Made by a program: the position numbers and the translations under genes. A DNA stretch of 64,000 nucleotides from Semisulcospira habei (Eukaryota > Mollusca > Gastropoda > Semisulcospiridae): the NCBI GenBank assembly GCA_036245525.1, contig BTPG01000006.1, positions 74,444,727 through 74,508,726 of the forward strand, written 5' to 3'. Positions 10,565 through 21,131 of the stretch are shown here, piece after piece (the stretch's first letter is position 1; every line of letters begins with the position of its first letter). The notes beneath the pieces are model-generated. The model searched no databases and was not told where the DNA came from. It saw only the letters and a list, made by a program, of their open reading frames with translations.

Positions 10565-11365
10565 GACTGTCAGTTGTGTTACGGACAAATCTTACCTTTT
10601 TATTCAGATGTAAATACAATATTTTCCGACCATAGTTTGAGGCTTTGAATGCCTTACATCAGTTCACCATTTTAAAAAAATGCTGCAGAACAGTTGGTCA
10701 CATCTTTATGTTTTTACCGACTTTGTTTTTTGCAAATTTAATTTATTTTACATAATACACAATTTTCACTTAAATATCATATTTGCTTTACTTCAAATGT
10801 TAATTTTTGTTTTGGCATTTGGAAATGTCATACCTACTAGTTGCACTGCAAGTACTTCAAACAAAATATGTTTCTTGTCGTGTGCACAGTGTAGTCCCAA
10901 ATCCTTTACTGTAGGTCATTTCTGAACAGATTGTCTTTTGCACAGTGTAGTCCTAACATCAAATAACCTTTTTTCAGTTCAAAGGACATTAAAATTCCCT
11001 AACCTAACCACTTATCATCATTTGGACAACCCACAAGAATGTTGACATGTGTATTTAGTGTAATGTAGACACAGTTAAGCGGCAGAATCCACTGAGCCTG
11101 ACGAATCTGACACACAATCAATCATATTATTTTGCACGCTTAAATCTCACTGATTTTGTCAAATTATGCTTGTTTGCCGCCACATTTTGTAACTCTGCAA
11201 CTAGCTACAGGTGCGTCAATCTATTTGCAGCTAGAGGATGCTCACATGAACAACATTGATTTATATTTTGTCTTATCCAAGCATAAATTGCAGCATAGTG
11301 TGTCGTACGGGACGTAGTCCTTACTTGTGGCTACGTGCACAGGCGTAGTCCTGTCTACATACCCT

Positions 11366-11615
11366 GCGCACCCGCCCAATCGGCGGGTGATCTGCGTCCG
11401 TCGACGGTAACGACCAAAGAACGCACGCGCGCGGCGTCTACACGCTCACAAACAACACACACTTACACTGGCACGACTAGTTAGTCAGTACCCGGAGACG
11501 CGGACACACAAGCACACAGCATGTGACACTGATCATAGTTTCACACTTGTCCCCACCGCTGAGACAACTCGGATGCGGCACATGCGCCGGCGGCCCGGGC
11601 GGCGCACGCCGCGTG

Positions 11616-11646
<31 letters not shown>

Positions 11647-11814
11647 ACGCACGCGCACTGGCACAGGCTGACACACACACACTGATACTGAAACACACCG
11701 TAAATAGTACACACTGACAAACACTGCACCGGTCGTACAGTACACCGGCACACACCTATATATATATATATCTATAATATAGATATATATAGGTTTGTGC
11801 CGGTGTACCTCTGT

Positions 11815-11847
<33 letters not shown>

Positions 11848-12198
11848 TTATTATTATTATTTATTATTATCTCTCAGAATTTAATGAAAAATTATATCAT
11901 TGGAGCATCATTTGTTTTTGTTTTTTTGGGTATCATTGCTTTGTTTGGGTAAACAGATGGACCCCCTCCCATGAAAATAAAGCGAGAAAGTAACGGAAAA
12001 AATATAGTCCTTAAGTTCATTATGAAAACTAACTTGCATACAGTTTGCTTTTTTAAAGTCCCATTAATAAAGAACGTTTGCTTAGCGATTTTACTTTGCA
12101 TGATGTGTAAAAATATAAATTATTTACACTGATTCTGATTTGAAATTTTGAGGTTACCGAGCACATGGCTGTTTGCTTGGGAACAGCATTGCAGAGAG
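11366..12198 (+). promoter_or_regulatory. AATF upstream region, probable promoter
   Basis: This stretch lies between the old inverted-repeat element and the AATF start codon. 11370-11620 is CpG- and GC-rich (for example GCGCCGGCGGCCCGGGCGGC near 11584), followed by CA and CG/CA microsatellites at about 11614-11660, a hairpin at 11740-11808 and a TA run at about 11813-11838. The CpG-rich part is the best promoter candidate for a house-keeping gene. No TATA box is convincing among the AT repeats. The exact transcription start cannot be seen. Confidence 0.4.
11740..11808. repeat. 69-bp hairpin with TA-rich loop
   Basis: Arms GTACACCGGCACACACCTAT and its near-complement ending in GTGCCGGTGTAC enclose an AT-only centre of alternating TA. 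The structure would fold readily. It stands about 400 bp upstream of the AATF start codon. Confidence 0.8.
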
Positions 12199-12280
12199 AT
12201 GGCAAACTTGGATGAAATTCTAAAGCAGCTGACAAACCCGGCTCCTAAATATGAGGATCCGGAAGACGATGAGGGAGACG
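12199..12280 (+). CDS. AATF: AATF exon 1 (coding part)
   Basis: The start codon at 12199 opens 27 codons beginning MANLDEILKQLTNP and ending DPEDDEGD, then one base before the donor GTAAATG at 12281. Animal AATF proteins begin with a similar amphipathic piece followed by NPxP and an acidic D/E patch. No upstream ATG extends the frame usefully. The exon is too short to find by open-frame length; I accept it because its phase and sequence join exon 2 without a break. Confidence 0.78.
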
Positions 12281-12591
12281 GTAAATGTCACTAAATAATT
12301 CAAGTGTTGATGATACAAGCATTAAATATCTGCATCGTTTTACAAAACTTTAACTTTGCAGCTCTATTCTACTCTAGACTAGATAAAAATAATAGTTGGT
12401 AGCATTGGCCCATTTGCAAGAGGCATGTTTTTTCGTAAGGCACGCGTACGTTATAGTTTGTCAAAACCAAAAACGCCTTTCGGCGTAAAACAATGTCCAA
12501 AACTGCATTACACTCGATGAAATCCCACAGGAATCCAAAACTTGACATGGACATAACAAGATTTACTGGTTACGAAAAATGTCTTTCACAG

Positions 12592-14612
12592 GGGTCCTGC
12601 TAAAACCCGGAATAACCCGGAATAACCTGTCCTAAGCTAAAATAACCATATCTATAACTATTATTGCGTACCTAAACACAAAATAATCATGTGTTAGAAG
12701 TTTGGTTTACATTAAAGTTGATTTAGTTGTACTAGTAAGCCGTTTTCCACTGCCGTTGACACGTCGATTACTTCCCTTGCTACAAGATCGCGCTGTCCGA
12801 AACCAGTCGAAATAACCTCTCCTAAGCCCAAATTACCCCAGAAACACATATTATTGAGTACGTAAAGTAGTAATATTCATATATTTGAGGTTGTAGGTGC
12901 CGTAAAAGTTGTTTATTTAGGGTTAGAAAGCTTCGAAGGACTTGTTCTTTGAGCCTCTTGTTCTATGCCTATCTTCGCCCTACGCGCATTCGCCCACACC
13001 GTTCGTCCCAATCACATTTCGTCCCATGACGTTTCATCCCCGATGCTGTTTAATGGAAGACATTACGCTATGAGCGGACCATGATAATCAGTTGACATTC
13101 AAAGAGAACATAACTGGAGCGTTTCTGAGCTCGAATATAAACATCTAGCCCGAAAGAGTTGACTGCCAGTGCTTGTAATTTAGAAGAAACTACCAAGTGA
13201 GTAAGAAAAAGCACTGTCAAGGGAGGGAATTGTGCATGATAGACCAATGATCATAAATCTACTTTAGTCCAAGCACAAAAAAAAAAAAAAAAAGGAAAGA
13301 GGGGGTGCGCTAAGTAAGTGACTGGAAGCAATGCATATGGAAGCCCCCCCCCCCCACCCCCACCCCACCGAAAGGGGGGGGGGGGGGGGGCGTATCACAT
13401 ATCCCACTGTTCCAGCCCCTTGGTGCAGGAAATTTAAATCTAGGTCCCCCACGTGGGGGACTTTTACGGCACTTACAAGTAGGTTCTCTCTTAGGGTGCA
13501 TAAAAATTTGGCTCTAGGTGGAGGCATGGAATGTATGCCCCTGCAGAAACCACAGTAAAATGTGGTCTTCTTTGCAGGTAGGCAGAAGTTCCATCTCATC
13601 CTCCAGTATTGCCGATGGTGTGCTGATGAGGTCGCCTAGACCGAAACAGCTGTCCACACCAGCTAGATATCTGGACCCCCACTTGGGGGACCTAGATTTA
13701 AATTTCCATGCACCAAGGGGCTGGAACAGTGGGATATGTTTATGATCATTGGTCTATCATGCACAATTCTCTCTCTTGACAGTGTTTTTTTTTTTTAATA
13801 TGTATACGTTCTGGGACTGTTATTTTAACTATTAAAACAAAAAAGAGGAATCCTTAGTTCATGTTAATACATAAGGACAGTGGATTAACTGCTTGAATTT
13901 TTTTCCTCTTTTTCATCCTTCTTTATTTTATTGTTGGTGTTCCTTGTGGTAGTGGTGGTGGTCAGAATATGTAAAATTTTGGTTTATTACTGAAAAAGCC
14001 ATTTTAATATCCTAACAGAGCGCTGGTGGGACAGTCAAATTGACACCAAAAGTACTGCTCATTTCTCGAAAATTCTTCTACATCTCAACGCGACATAGCT
14101 GGCAAATCTGACTGCTTCACAAATACTAGTCAAATCTGGCTGACAGGTATATTCTCAAAAGTAAAACAATTTAAAGGCAAGATCAGTCATCTATGAAAAG
14201 TAGTATTAGTAGTATGTTTAGCCTCACTAAGTGTGGAGTTGCTGGCCTACCCACCTGTGTTAAATCCAGAGGACTTTCACGTTCAAAGGTTAAATCTCAA
14301 TAAATCTTTTGTCAATGACACAAGGCCTACCCCCCCCCCCACCCCCCCCTCCCCCCCCCACCCACCCACCTTCCCTGGCATGCACTATACACACAGTTGA
14401 GAGTGAGACTGTAACTTGGGTGTAGTTGTAGGTGTACTTAAGTTGTAGTCAGAGCGATAGTTTAGGTGCTTTAGGCATTCGTCATACACGCAGTGGTACC
14501 TTAGGAATATGTTTTTTGTTCAGGGAGGATTGGCGGGGGGGGGGGGGGGGGGGGGGGAGGGGGGGTGCAATGTGCCCGACATGTAATAATATTACTCTCT
14601 GACCTTCAGGCA
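12592..14612. repeat. Left arm of the long-TIR element
   Basis: Aligned in inverse orientation with 24826-26671, similarity is near-continuous. Differences are an extra roughly 155 bp at about 13174-13328, and variable C/G runs. An inner fold-back lies at about 13397-13742: ends ACATATCCCACTGTTCCAGC and its complement, about 65 bp each, enclose a 210-bp loop. The phrase CCGTTCGTCCCAATCACATT near 12997 is part of the arm; a diverged third copy of the adjoining block lies at 24225-24365. Confidence 0.75.
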
Positions 14613-14691
14613 GGTTCGACCGCAGTGGCTGCAGAGGGAGGTCTGGCCAGGGTTCGATGTCGATGTTTAACCTCCGCAATTCATGGGTAAT

Positions 14692-14726
<35 letters not shown>

Positions 14727-16048
14727 CGACGTTCGGTACGTCCGCTGTCTGCTGTGTCGAGCATAGTTCGGATGTTCCAGCATGCTACGTTGAGTCCGGT
14801 CGTGGTCGTCATTAGAGTGGATCCGTTGTTTTTACTTGTTTTCTGACCGCAGAAGAAGATGCCCGTTGACCACGGCTAGCCAACTGGGGTTGCGAGGGGA
14901 CGAGCTTTGGTAAGCCACCTTTTCTAGGCCCCTCTCCGTGTGGAGCAAGCAGTGCTGTCCCTAGAGAAGGCTGCTTGGTCGTTCAGGGTGTGTGCCGAGT
15001 GACGTTGTCATCCCCAGGTCAACATCAGGCGACCAATATCCTGAACCGCCTGCATGCAGGTTTGAGACTGCGGCTGTCCTTGTCCTAGTCTTTGGCTCAA
15101 GAACCTTCCCCGGAGACACGAAGACTTTAATGAGTCAGGGTTTTCCTCCCATAGCCTTTCTGCAGCCAAGCGGCCAGGCCTGCAAGGCAGCAGGACAATG
15201 ATGATTAATTTTTCGAGGTTCTCTCCTCTAGATCCGCCGTGTTTAGCCTGGGGGCTCGTGCTGCCCAGTTTTGGGGTCACCTCGGAGAGGATGTGGCCAG
15301 AGACCACGCACGGGCGGTCTTGGGATAGAGGGATACTATGCTTGTCCGGAGGGATTACACACGAGGGTGCCTAACGAAGGCCAAGAGGCCCTAGACTAGG
15401 GTGATCCCGGGGGAGGCGCTGTAAGAGTTCCCCACTACCCGCACCACCAACGCAACTCGTCCCCTGGGGCCCCCACCCTTTGAATCAGGCAGAGACCCCT
15501 TGACCCCACTGACGAGAGTAGTGCCTGGCAAATAAAGCAAAAAACTTACTCGAAATACACAAACGCAAATAAACGACAAATTAAGACCAAACGTCAACTA
15601 GTTTTGTGTATACGGCCAGAGCGGGTAAATCCAGAAGCCTGCGTGTGTGCGATGAGAGCACCGTGTTTTCCTACACACACATGCGTAAGTGTTCGATAAA
15701 ACACTGAACTGTCTTGTTTCCCTGATCCGTCTATACACGACAGCGGCAGCTACGGTAAACATGAACCGATAGTCATTTATTGTTCAGAGATAGTTTTATG
15801 TACCCATACACACATCAGTTGAGGTGTAACTTAGGTGTAGGTGTACTTGAGGTGTAGTTTAGGTGCCATTCTCTTGCCCAACCCTACCTTTTCAAGTCGG
15901 AAGAAGGGGAGGGGGGGGGGGGGGCATCTACATTTGTTTGATTGTTACATATAGGTCACTGATCATTACGCGTTTGATCTCAGTTACAGACCCGATAATC
16001 CGGCCGAGCGTAAGTGGATCGTACAAGCCACACTGCGAAAGTTCGACA
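14613..16048. other. Core of long-TIR element, no gene seen
   Basis: It starts with a short LINE E 3' fragment (14613 to about 14660, minus strand). A G-run at about 14694-14726 follows. 14750-15600 is moderately GC-rich without a convincing frame. Short repeats of the type TTAGGTGTAGGTGTACTTGA at about 15820-15870 recur, inverted, at about 24665-24810, so the inverted symmetry of the element extends weakly into the core. A G-run lies at about 15909-15924. Confidence 0.5.
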
Positions 16049-16237
16049 CTCTCTTGGCTTGACTTCGCGAACGAAGATTTTATAGGAGTTGCCCGCCACG
16101 ACGTCTGCAGGCTTGTTCGTGGCTGCGGAGGCCAATCCGAGACAGGCAGGTTCGACCGCAGTGGCTGCAGGGGAAGGTATGGCCAGGGTTATGAGCTGCG
16201 ACATCTCTGTTTTTTCTCCTGAGCCGCTTGTCCTTAA

Positions 16238-16665
16238 AGCTGAGGTGCAATGAGAAAAACCCGCCCAGCGCGTGTTTTAAAAAGACTACAGGACCCAGCT
16301 TGGGCCCTGCCCCTAAGTGGGTCAAATCGGTTCGTAACACAGTTGACGGAGTTGGCAACTGCGTATCCCGAGCTTGCAAAACTCTCGGAAAACGACAGAC
16401 CACTTCCTGTTGCACGGAAATCATTGCGATTAGCAGATCGGACAACAGCAGACGATTCTGTGACACTTTGAAACTGACCGACAGCCACGGATTTTACGCG
16501 CTGGGGACTATGATGGCAGAATGCACGGCTGTACATGCTGTAAGTATGACTCCTGACACTTTGTAGTTGTGAACGAATTTTGTCAACACGTACATCCAGT
16601 CCAATATAGGATAATATAAATAAATAAAGAAGCATTGTGATGTACATCCAACACAGTAAAGTGGA

Positions 16666-16708
<43 letters not shown>

Positions 16709-17138
16709 AACAACAAACACAAAACGAAAAATAACCCCTCCTTCCTCACCCTTCCGATATCAAATAAAGCTTCAGGCTGTACTGTGTAACTTACGGATAG
16801 CTCGGCCTGGTCCATATCCAGTGTGCGTCCAGGCAAGACACAAATGGCCTGCTCTGTCCGTCGGGTGGTCGAGTGTCGTCTGCTACTGTTGATGTCAGTA
16901 AAAATATCGCTGGTTTAGATCAGTGATCGCGGTGCGCACTCGCTGCAAACAGGAAGTGGCCTGTCTTTTTCACGGGAGTTTTGCCAGCACGACAAACGCA
17001 GTTGAAAACTCAGTCAACTGGGTTGCAAACCGGTTTGCCGAAGTTAGCCGAACGTTCACGAAGACAGGGCCCTCGCTGGGTCCTGCAAAGTTTTTTTAAA
17101 ACACGTGCGGGGCGGAGTTTTGTGACTGTTTCTCAGCT
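16238..17138. mobile_element. 901-bp TTAA-flanked non-autonomous DNA transposon
   Basis: TTAA at 16234-16237 and 17139-17142 flanks ends AGCTGAG and CTCAGCT. The inverted repeats continue imperfectly for about 200 bp (CACGTGTTTTAAAAA, CAGGACCC, GACAGACCACTTCCTG in both). No transposase frame is present. A GA-run lies at about 16671-16704. TTAA targets are used by piggyBac and Kolobok; the end AGCTGAG is not the CCC start usual in piggyBac, so Kolobok is the better guess. It interrupts LINE E inside the C-terminal reading frame. Confidence 0.82.
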
Positions 17139-19893
17139 TTAAGGCTAGCTCTGTGAGAGTCCTCAAAGGAGACAGCTGCCTTGTAAATGGTGGAGCGCCA
17201 GGTGTCACGGTCCGCAGCAAGCGAAGACCACTGGTGGTGGTCGATTTGGCAGGCACTAAGTGACTTCTTGAGACAGTCTTTGTATCTCTTCTTTGGTGCC
17301 CCTCTGTCACGGTGTCCAGTAGCAAGCTCGCCGAACAGGGTGATCTTTGGTAGGCGATGATCCTCCATCCTGGAGACATGCCCCGCCCAGCGGAGCTGTG
17401 TCCGCAGCAGCAAAGCCTCGATGCTCACAGTTTCAGCCTGTTCAAGGACCTCGACGTTGGTGACATAGTCACTCCAGTGAATGCCCAGGATGGTACGCAG
17501 GCAGCGCTGGTGGAAGCGTTCGAGGAGTCGTAGTTGGCTGCGGTAGAGGGCCCAGGACTCGGAACCATACAGCAGGGTGGGGAGGACCACAGCTCTGTAC
17601 ACGCTGATCTTGGTGCCTGTTTTCAGCTGTTGATTGTGCCACACCCGCTTGAAAAGTCGCCCGAAAGCGCTGTTCGCTTTTGCCAGCCTGCTGTCAAGCT
17701 CCTTGTCCAGCTTGGCGTCCGACGTGATAATGCAGCCAAGGTAAGTAAACTGGTGCACTGACTTTAGTTCAGACTCGCCAATGGTGATGTGAGGAGGGCG
17801 ATACACTGTCTTGGGTGCCGGCTGATGGAGGACCTCTGTCTTTTTCAGACTGACCTCGAGTCCAAAGAGCTGGGCAGCATCTGCGAAGCAAGACGTGATG
17901 CGCTGCAGGGCTCTCTCTGTGTGTGCAACGAGGGCAGCATCATCAGCAAAAAGCAGCTCACGAATCAGTTGGTCTAGGGTTTTCGTGTGGGCCTGCAGTC
18001 GTCTGAGGTTGAACAGGCTGCCATCGAGACGATACCTGATGTACACTGCATCGTCATCATCGAGGTCCACTGTGGCCTGCTTCAACATCATGCTAAAAAA
18101 GATGGTGAAGAGGGTCGGTGCCAGCACGCAGCCCTGCTTTACGCCGTTGAGAATGGGGAATGGTTCTGAGATGTCATTGTTGAGTCTGACCTGGCCTTGC
18201 TGGTCCTCGTGTAGCTGGACAATCATGTTGAGGAACTTTGGGGGACAGCCAAGTCGCTCCAGGATCTGCCACATGCCTTGCCTGCTCACAGTGTCGAACG
18301 CTTTTGTTAGGTCGACAAATGTTACGTACAGCCCTTTGTTCTGCTCGCGGCACTTCTCCTGTAGCTGTCTCAGCACAAAGACCATATCGGTGGTGCTCCT
18401 GTTTGCTCTGAAGCCACACTGGCCCTCTGGGAGTTGGTCTTCAGCGATGGCAGGTACCAGCCGATTCAGGAGCAGCCTTGCAAGGATTTTCCCAGCAATG
18501 GACAGCAGGGTAATTCCCCGATAGTTGGAACAGTCAGACTTCTCGCCTTTGTTCTTGTACAGGGTGATAACGACTGCATCACGGAGATCTTTTGGTAGTG
18601 TTCCTTCCTCCCAGCAGCAGAGAAAGAGGTCATGGAGCTTGTTGTGCAGTGCTGTGCCTCCATGTTTCCAGATCTCTGGCGGTATTCCATCAATGCCTGC
18701 TGCTTTGCCACTCTTGAACTGGTGGATGGCTGTGAGGGTCTCTTCAGCGGTGGGCGGTTCGTCCAATTCAACCTTTACTGGGAGGTGTGGGATTTGTAGG
18801 ACGACTGTTTCTTGAACAGTGCGCTCAGCGCTGAAGAGGCTCTGAAAGTATTCCGACCAGCGGTTCAAGATGGAGGTATTATCTGTGAGGAGTGCCTGGC
18901 CATTCGCGCTTCGCAGGGGACTTTGTACCAGGTGCCTGGGGCCATACACTGCTTTCAGTGCTTCGTAGAAGCCCCTGTAGTCACCATTGTCAGCGCAAAG
19001 CTGGGTCCTCTGTGCAAGTGTGGTCCACCACTCATTCTGGAGATCTCTGAGCTTGCGCTGGAGACTGCTGCAGACGAGGCGGAAGGCAGACTTCTTCACA
19101 GGGCAGGAAGGCTGGGCTAGGTGGGCCTGATGGGCGGCTCTTTTTTTTGCTAGGTGTTCCTGGATCTCAACATCGTTTTCGTCAAACCAGTCTTTGTTCT
19201 TCTTTCTGGCGAAACCCAAGACTTCTGCAGAGGATTTTGCAATAGCAGTTTTCAGTTGTTCCCAAAGTGTTTCAGGGGAGGAGTCTACTGGGTCCGCTGT
19301 GTCTTTGAGCCTGCGCTGTAAATCTGTCTGAAAGGCAGCTTTCACATCGTCACGCTGAAGGCTGGCAACATCAAGCTTTTTCTTGGGGGGCCCCCATTTC
19401 TTGGGTTTTGGCTTGAAGTGGAGCCTGAGTTTGCAGCGGACAAGGCGGTGGTCAGTGTGGCACTCTGCGCTGGGCATCACTCTGGTGAGGAGGACGTCAC
19501 TGCGGTCCCTCTGACGCACTAGGACATAGTCGATAAGGTGCCAGTGTTTGGAGCGAGGATGCATCCAGGTGGTCTTTCGACTGTCCTTTTGCTGAAAAGT
19601 AGTGTTGGTGATGACCAGTTGCTGCTCCGCACAGAACTCCAACAGTAGGCGGCCATTGTCATTGCAGTTCCCCACGCCATGCTTGCCGAGGACTCCTTTC
19701 CAGGCTTCAGAGTCCTGGCCCACTCTGGCGTTGAAGTCGCCAAGGATGATGACTTTGTCGTCTGCAGGGGTACTCTGTAGGAGGCTGCGCAGGTCAGTGT
19801 AAAACTTGTCCTTTTCAGCAGGCTCTGCCAGGAGGGTTGGGGAGTACACACTGAGAAGGGTGACGTGTTGCTGGTGTCTCAGTGTGCATACTG
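17139..19893 (-). pseudogene. LINE E endonuclease-reverse transcriptase
   Basis: The frame is open for about 930 codons. The AP-type endonuclease is missing its N-terminus and begins near QQHVTLLSVYSPTLL. It shows the catalytic GDFNARVG, TTWMHP and CHTDHRLV. The RT has DGIPPEIWK, NYRGITLL, the FVDLTKAFDTVSR palm motif, GVKQGCVLAPTLF and the active site LFADDAAL. The thumb and C-terminal part (LLYGSESW, LRWAGHVSRM) follow. It performs target-primed reverse transcription. The C-terminal zinc finger CSHCGRTCLSRIGLRSH is cut away at LK by the TTAA element and lies in 16237-16080. No internal stop is present, so this is a young copy. Confidence 0.9.
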
Positions 19894-20727
19894 GTTTGAA
19901 CATAACATTTACACACCAGCACGCAGAAAAAAAACTAGGTATTTTTGGGCCTACCAAGGTATTGTCTAAATAAGTATAGTGCTACTATAGATTTATTGCA
20001 GAGTAAGTAAAAAGAAAATAATATATCTATAAAGTTTGCTGGACTGCTTGAACATAACAATTTACACCCAAAATTTGGACGCATACTGTAAATTTCGCAA
20101 AGGGTTTCTTTCATCTATCACCCATGCATCCTCTTCAAAACCTTGATATAAATCACTACACGAATTGTCTTCAGCAAAAAGAACAGATTAGTAGAGATAA
20201 ATAAGTGTCTAAACTGTTTGAACATAACTCAACATTTACACCATTCGGAATATAAATCTTCAAAACTGGATCATTTGATTTTCCATGTAAGAACCATAAA
20301 CCTTTCATTATAAAAACAAAGTACATACTCTACTCTACAAAATAACACATAAGTTTTAATAATTGACCATTTGTCAAAATGTGTTATAGTAGTATGATTT
20401 CTGCTGACAAAATTTACAACACGTGTTATGTTCAAGCAGGCTCTTATATTATGGTGAATTATGCAAAAGCAACTCACTCTAGAAAATCACCAACTCAATG
20501 GTAATTTAGGCCAACACTGCAAACTTCTTGTGACAGTAACAGTGATTTTTCATAGTGCAGCATGCCTTTGAAAATCTGAGTTCCATGGAGCATGTGTAAA
20601 ATGTGTCACGTTTTGTTCTCAAGTTATAATTCAGATTTGGTCAAACAAACTGTGATAATGTCCCAAATTCTTCTGTGGTCACCCAAAAATCATGTATCAC
20701 TGGAAACCTTATCCATTTCCCTACAAC
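19894..20727. other. Non-coding core sequence with TGAACATAAC repeats
   Basis: No gene is seen. The block TGAACATAACATTTACACC, with small changes, occurs near 19894, 20048 and 20217, about 160 bp apart, and inverted near 20425. This suggests a degenerate tandem or fold-back repeat into which LINE E copy 1 inserted. The direct duplication of the following SINE closes the stretch. Confidence 0.5.
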
Positions 20728-21117
20728 CCCCACCCGGGTCTGCCCTGGGGGACTTGGGTGGGGTTAGGTATTTTTTAGTTCCCAGGGTCACCCTGGTCAG
20801 CCCCACAGGGTGGGTTTTTCTCTATTCTGGGGCATATGTTTCTGTCTACCCTTTGTCCATTCACCTGTATTTGCCTTTTTAAAACTCTCCCTACTGTCTG
20901 CACTGCCTGTAGCTCTTGATATTGGATGTGTGTTGCTAAATGGTCTTGGCTTTATTTAGGCCCCATGTGTTAGGTTTATTTAATGTGTTTGACCGGCTGG
21001 CGACATACATTCAATGTTCTGTTTAGTTGTTTTTTTTTTCACAAGCAGTGCAGGCACGTCCTGAGAAAGCCTTGTTGCTGTCGGGACGTTAAGCAATGTA
21101 CAATCAACATGTACAAT
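20728..21117 (+). mobile_element. SINE S copy 1 (390 bp)
   Basis: It is one of three copies (with 37908-38296 and 62020-62403) that share the same 5' start CCCCACC(C/T)GGGTCTGCCCTG and a 3' tail GTACAATCA repeated variably. The target duplication CATTTCCCTACAAC is at 20714-20727 and 21118-21131. A constant start, short size and long variable duplications mark a LINE-mobilised short element. No clear RNA polymerase III A/B boxes are seen at the head. Confidence 0.85.
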
Positions 21118-21131
21118 CATTTCCCTACAAC

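Larger units (their letters stand above)
894..11365. mobile_element. Old inverted-repeat DNA element hosting nested LTR elements
   Basis: The outer ends are AGGGTATGTAGACAGGACTA from 894 and its reverse complement ending at 11365. Similarity in inverse orientation continues inward over roughly 500 bp (about 894-1420 and 10870-11365), including a shared block around 1180-1250 and 11020-11070 and repeated GGACTACACTGTGC-type motifs. Flanking bases CCGCACC and GCGCACC agree at 6 of 7 positions and may be a decayed target duplication. No transposase is recognised. The interior contains solo LTR B and gypsy element A, so this is the oldest layer here. Superfamily unknown; it could also be two independent inverted copies. 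Confidence 0.5.
16049..19893 (-). mobile_element. LINE E copy 1, split by a TTAA element
   Basis: This non-LTR retrotransposon has an endonuclease and RT reading frame from 19893 to 17139 and its 3' part in 16237-16049. The two parts are contiguous once the 901-bp element 16238-17138 is removed. The 3' end, ...TCAAGCCAAGAGA on its own strand, is the same as in copy 2 (30032). The 5' end is truncated inside the endonuclease at about 19893, where a tandem-like repeat with TGAACATAACATTTACACC begins. The clade is RTE-like by protein layout, but I cannot place it exactly. Confidence 0.85.

Noticed and set aside
11477..11755. Cys/Val-rich small proteins
   Set aside because: The frames are produced by CA/CG microsatellites on both strands.
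14750..15600. LINE 5' UTR or host gene
   Set aside because: GC-rich and suggestive, but no frame or motif supports it, so it was left unassigned.
17096..19957. Host endonuclease or craniofacial-development-like gene
   Set aside because: Endonuclease plus RT with an ADD motif and repeated copies nearby mark a LINE.
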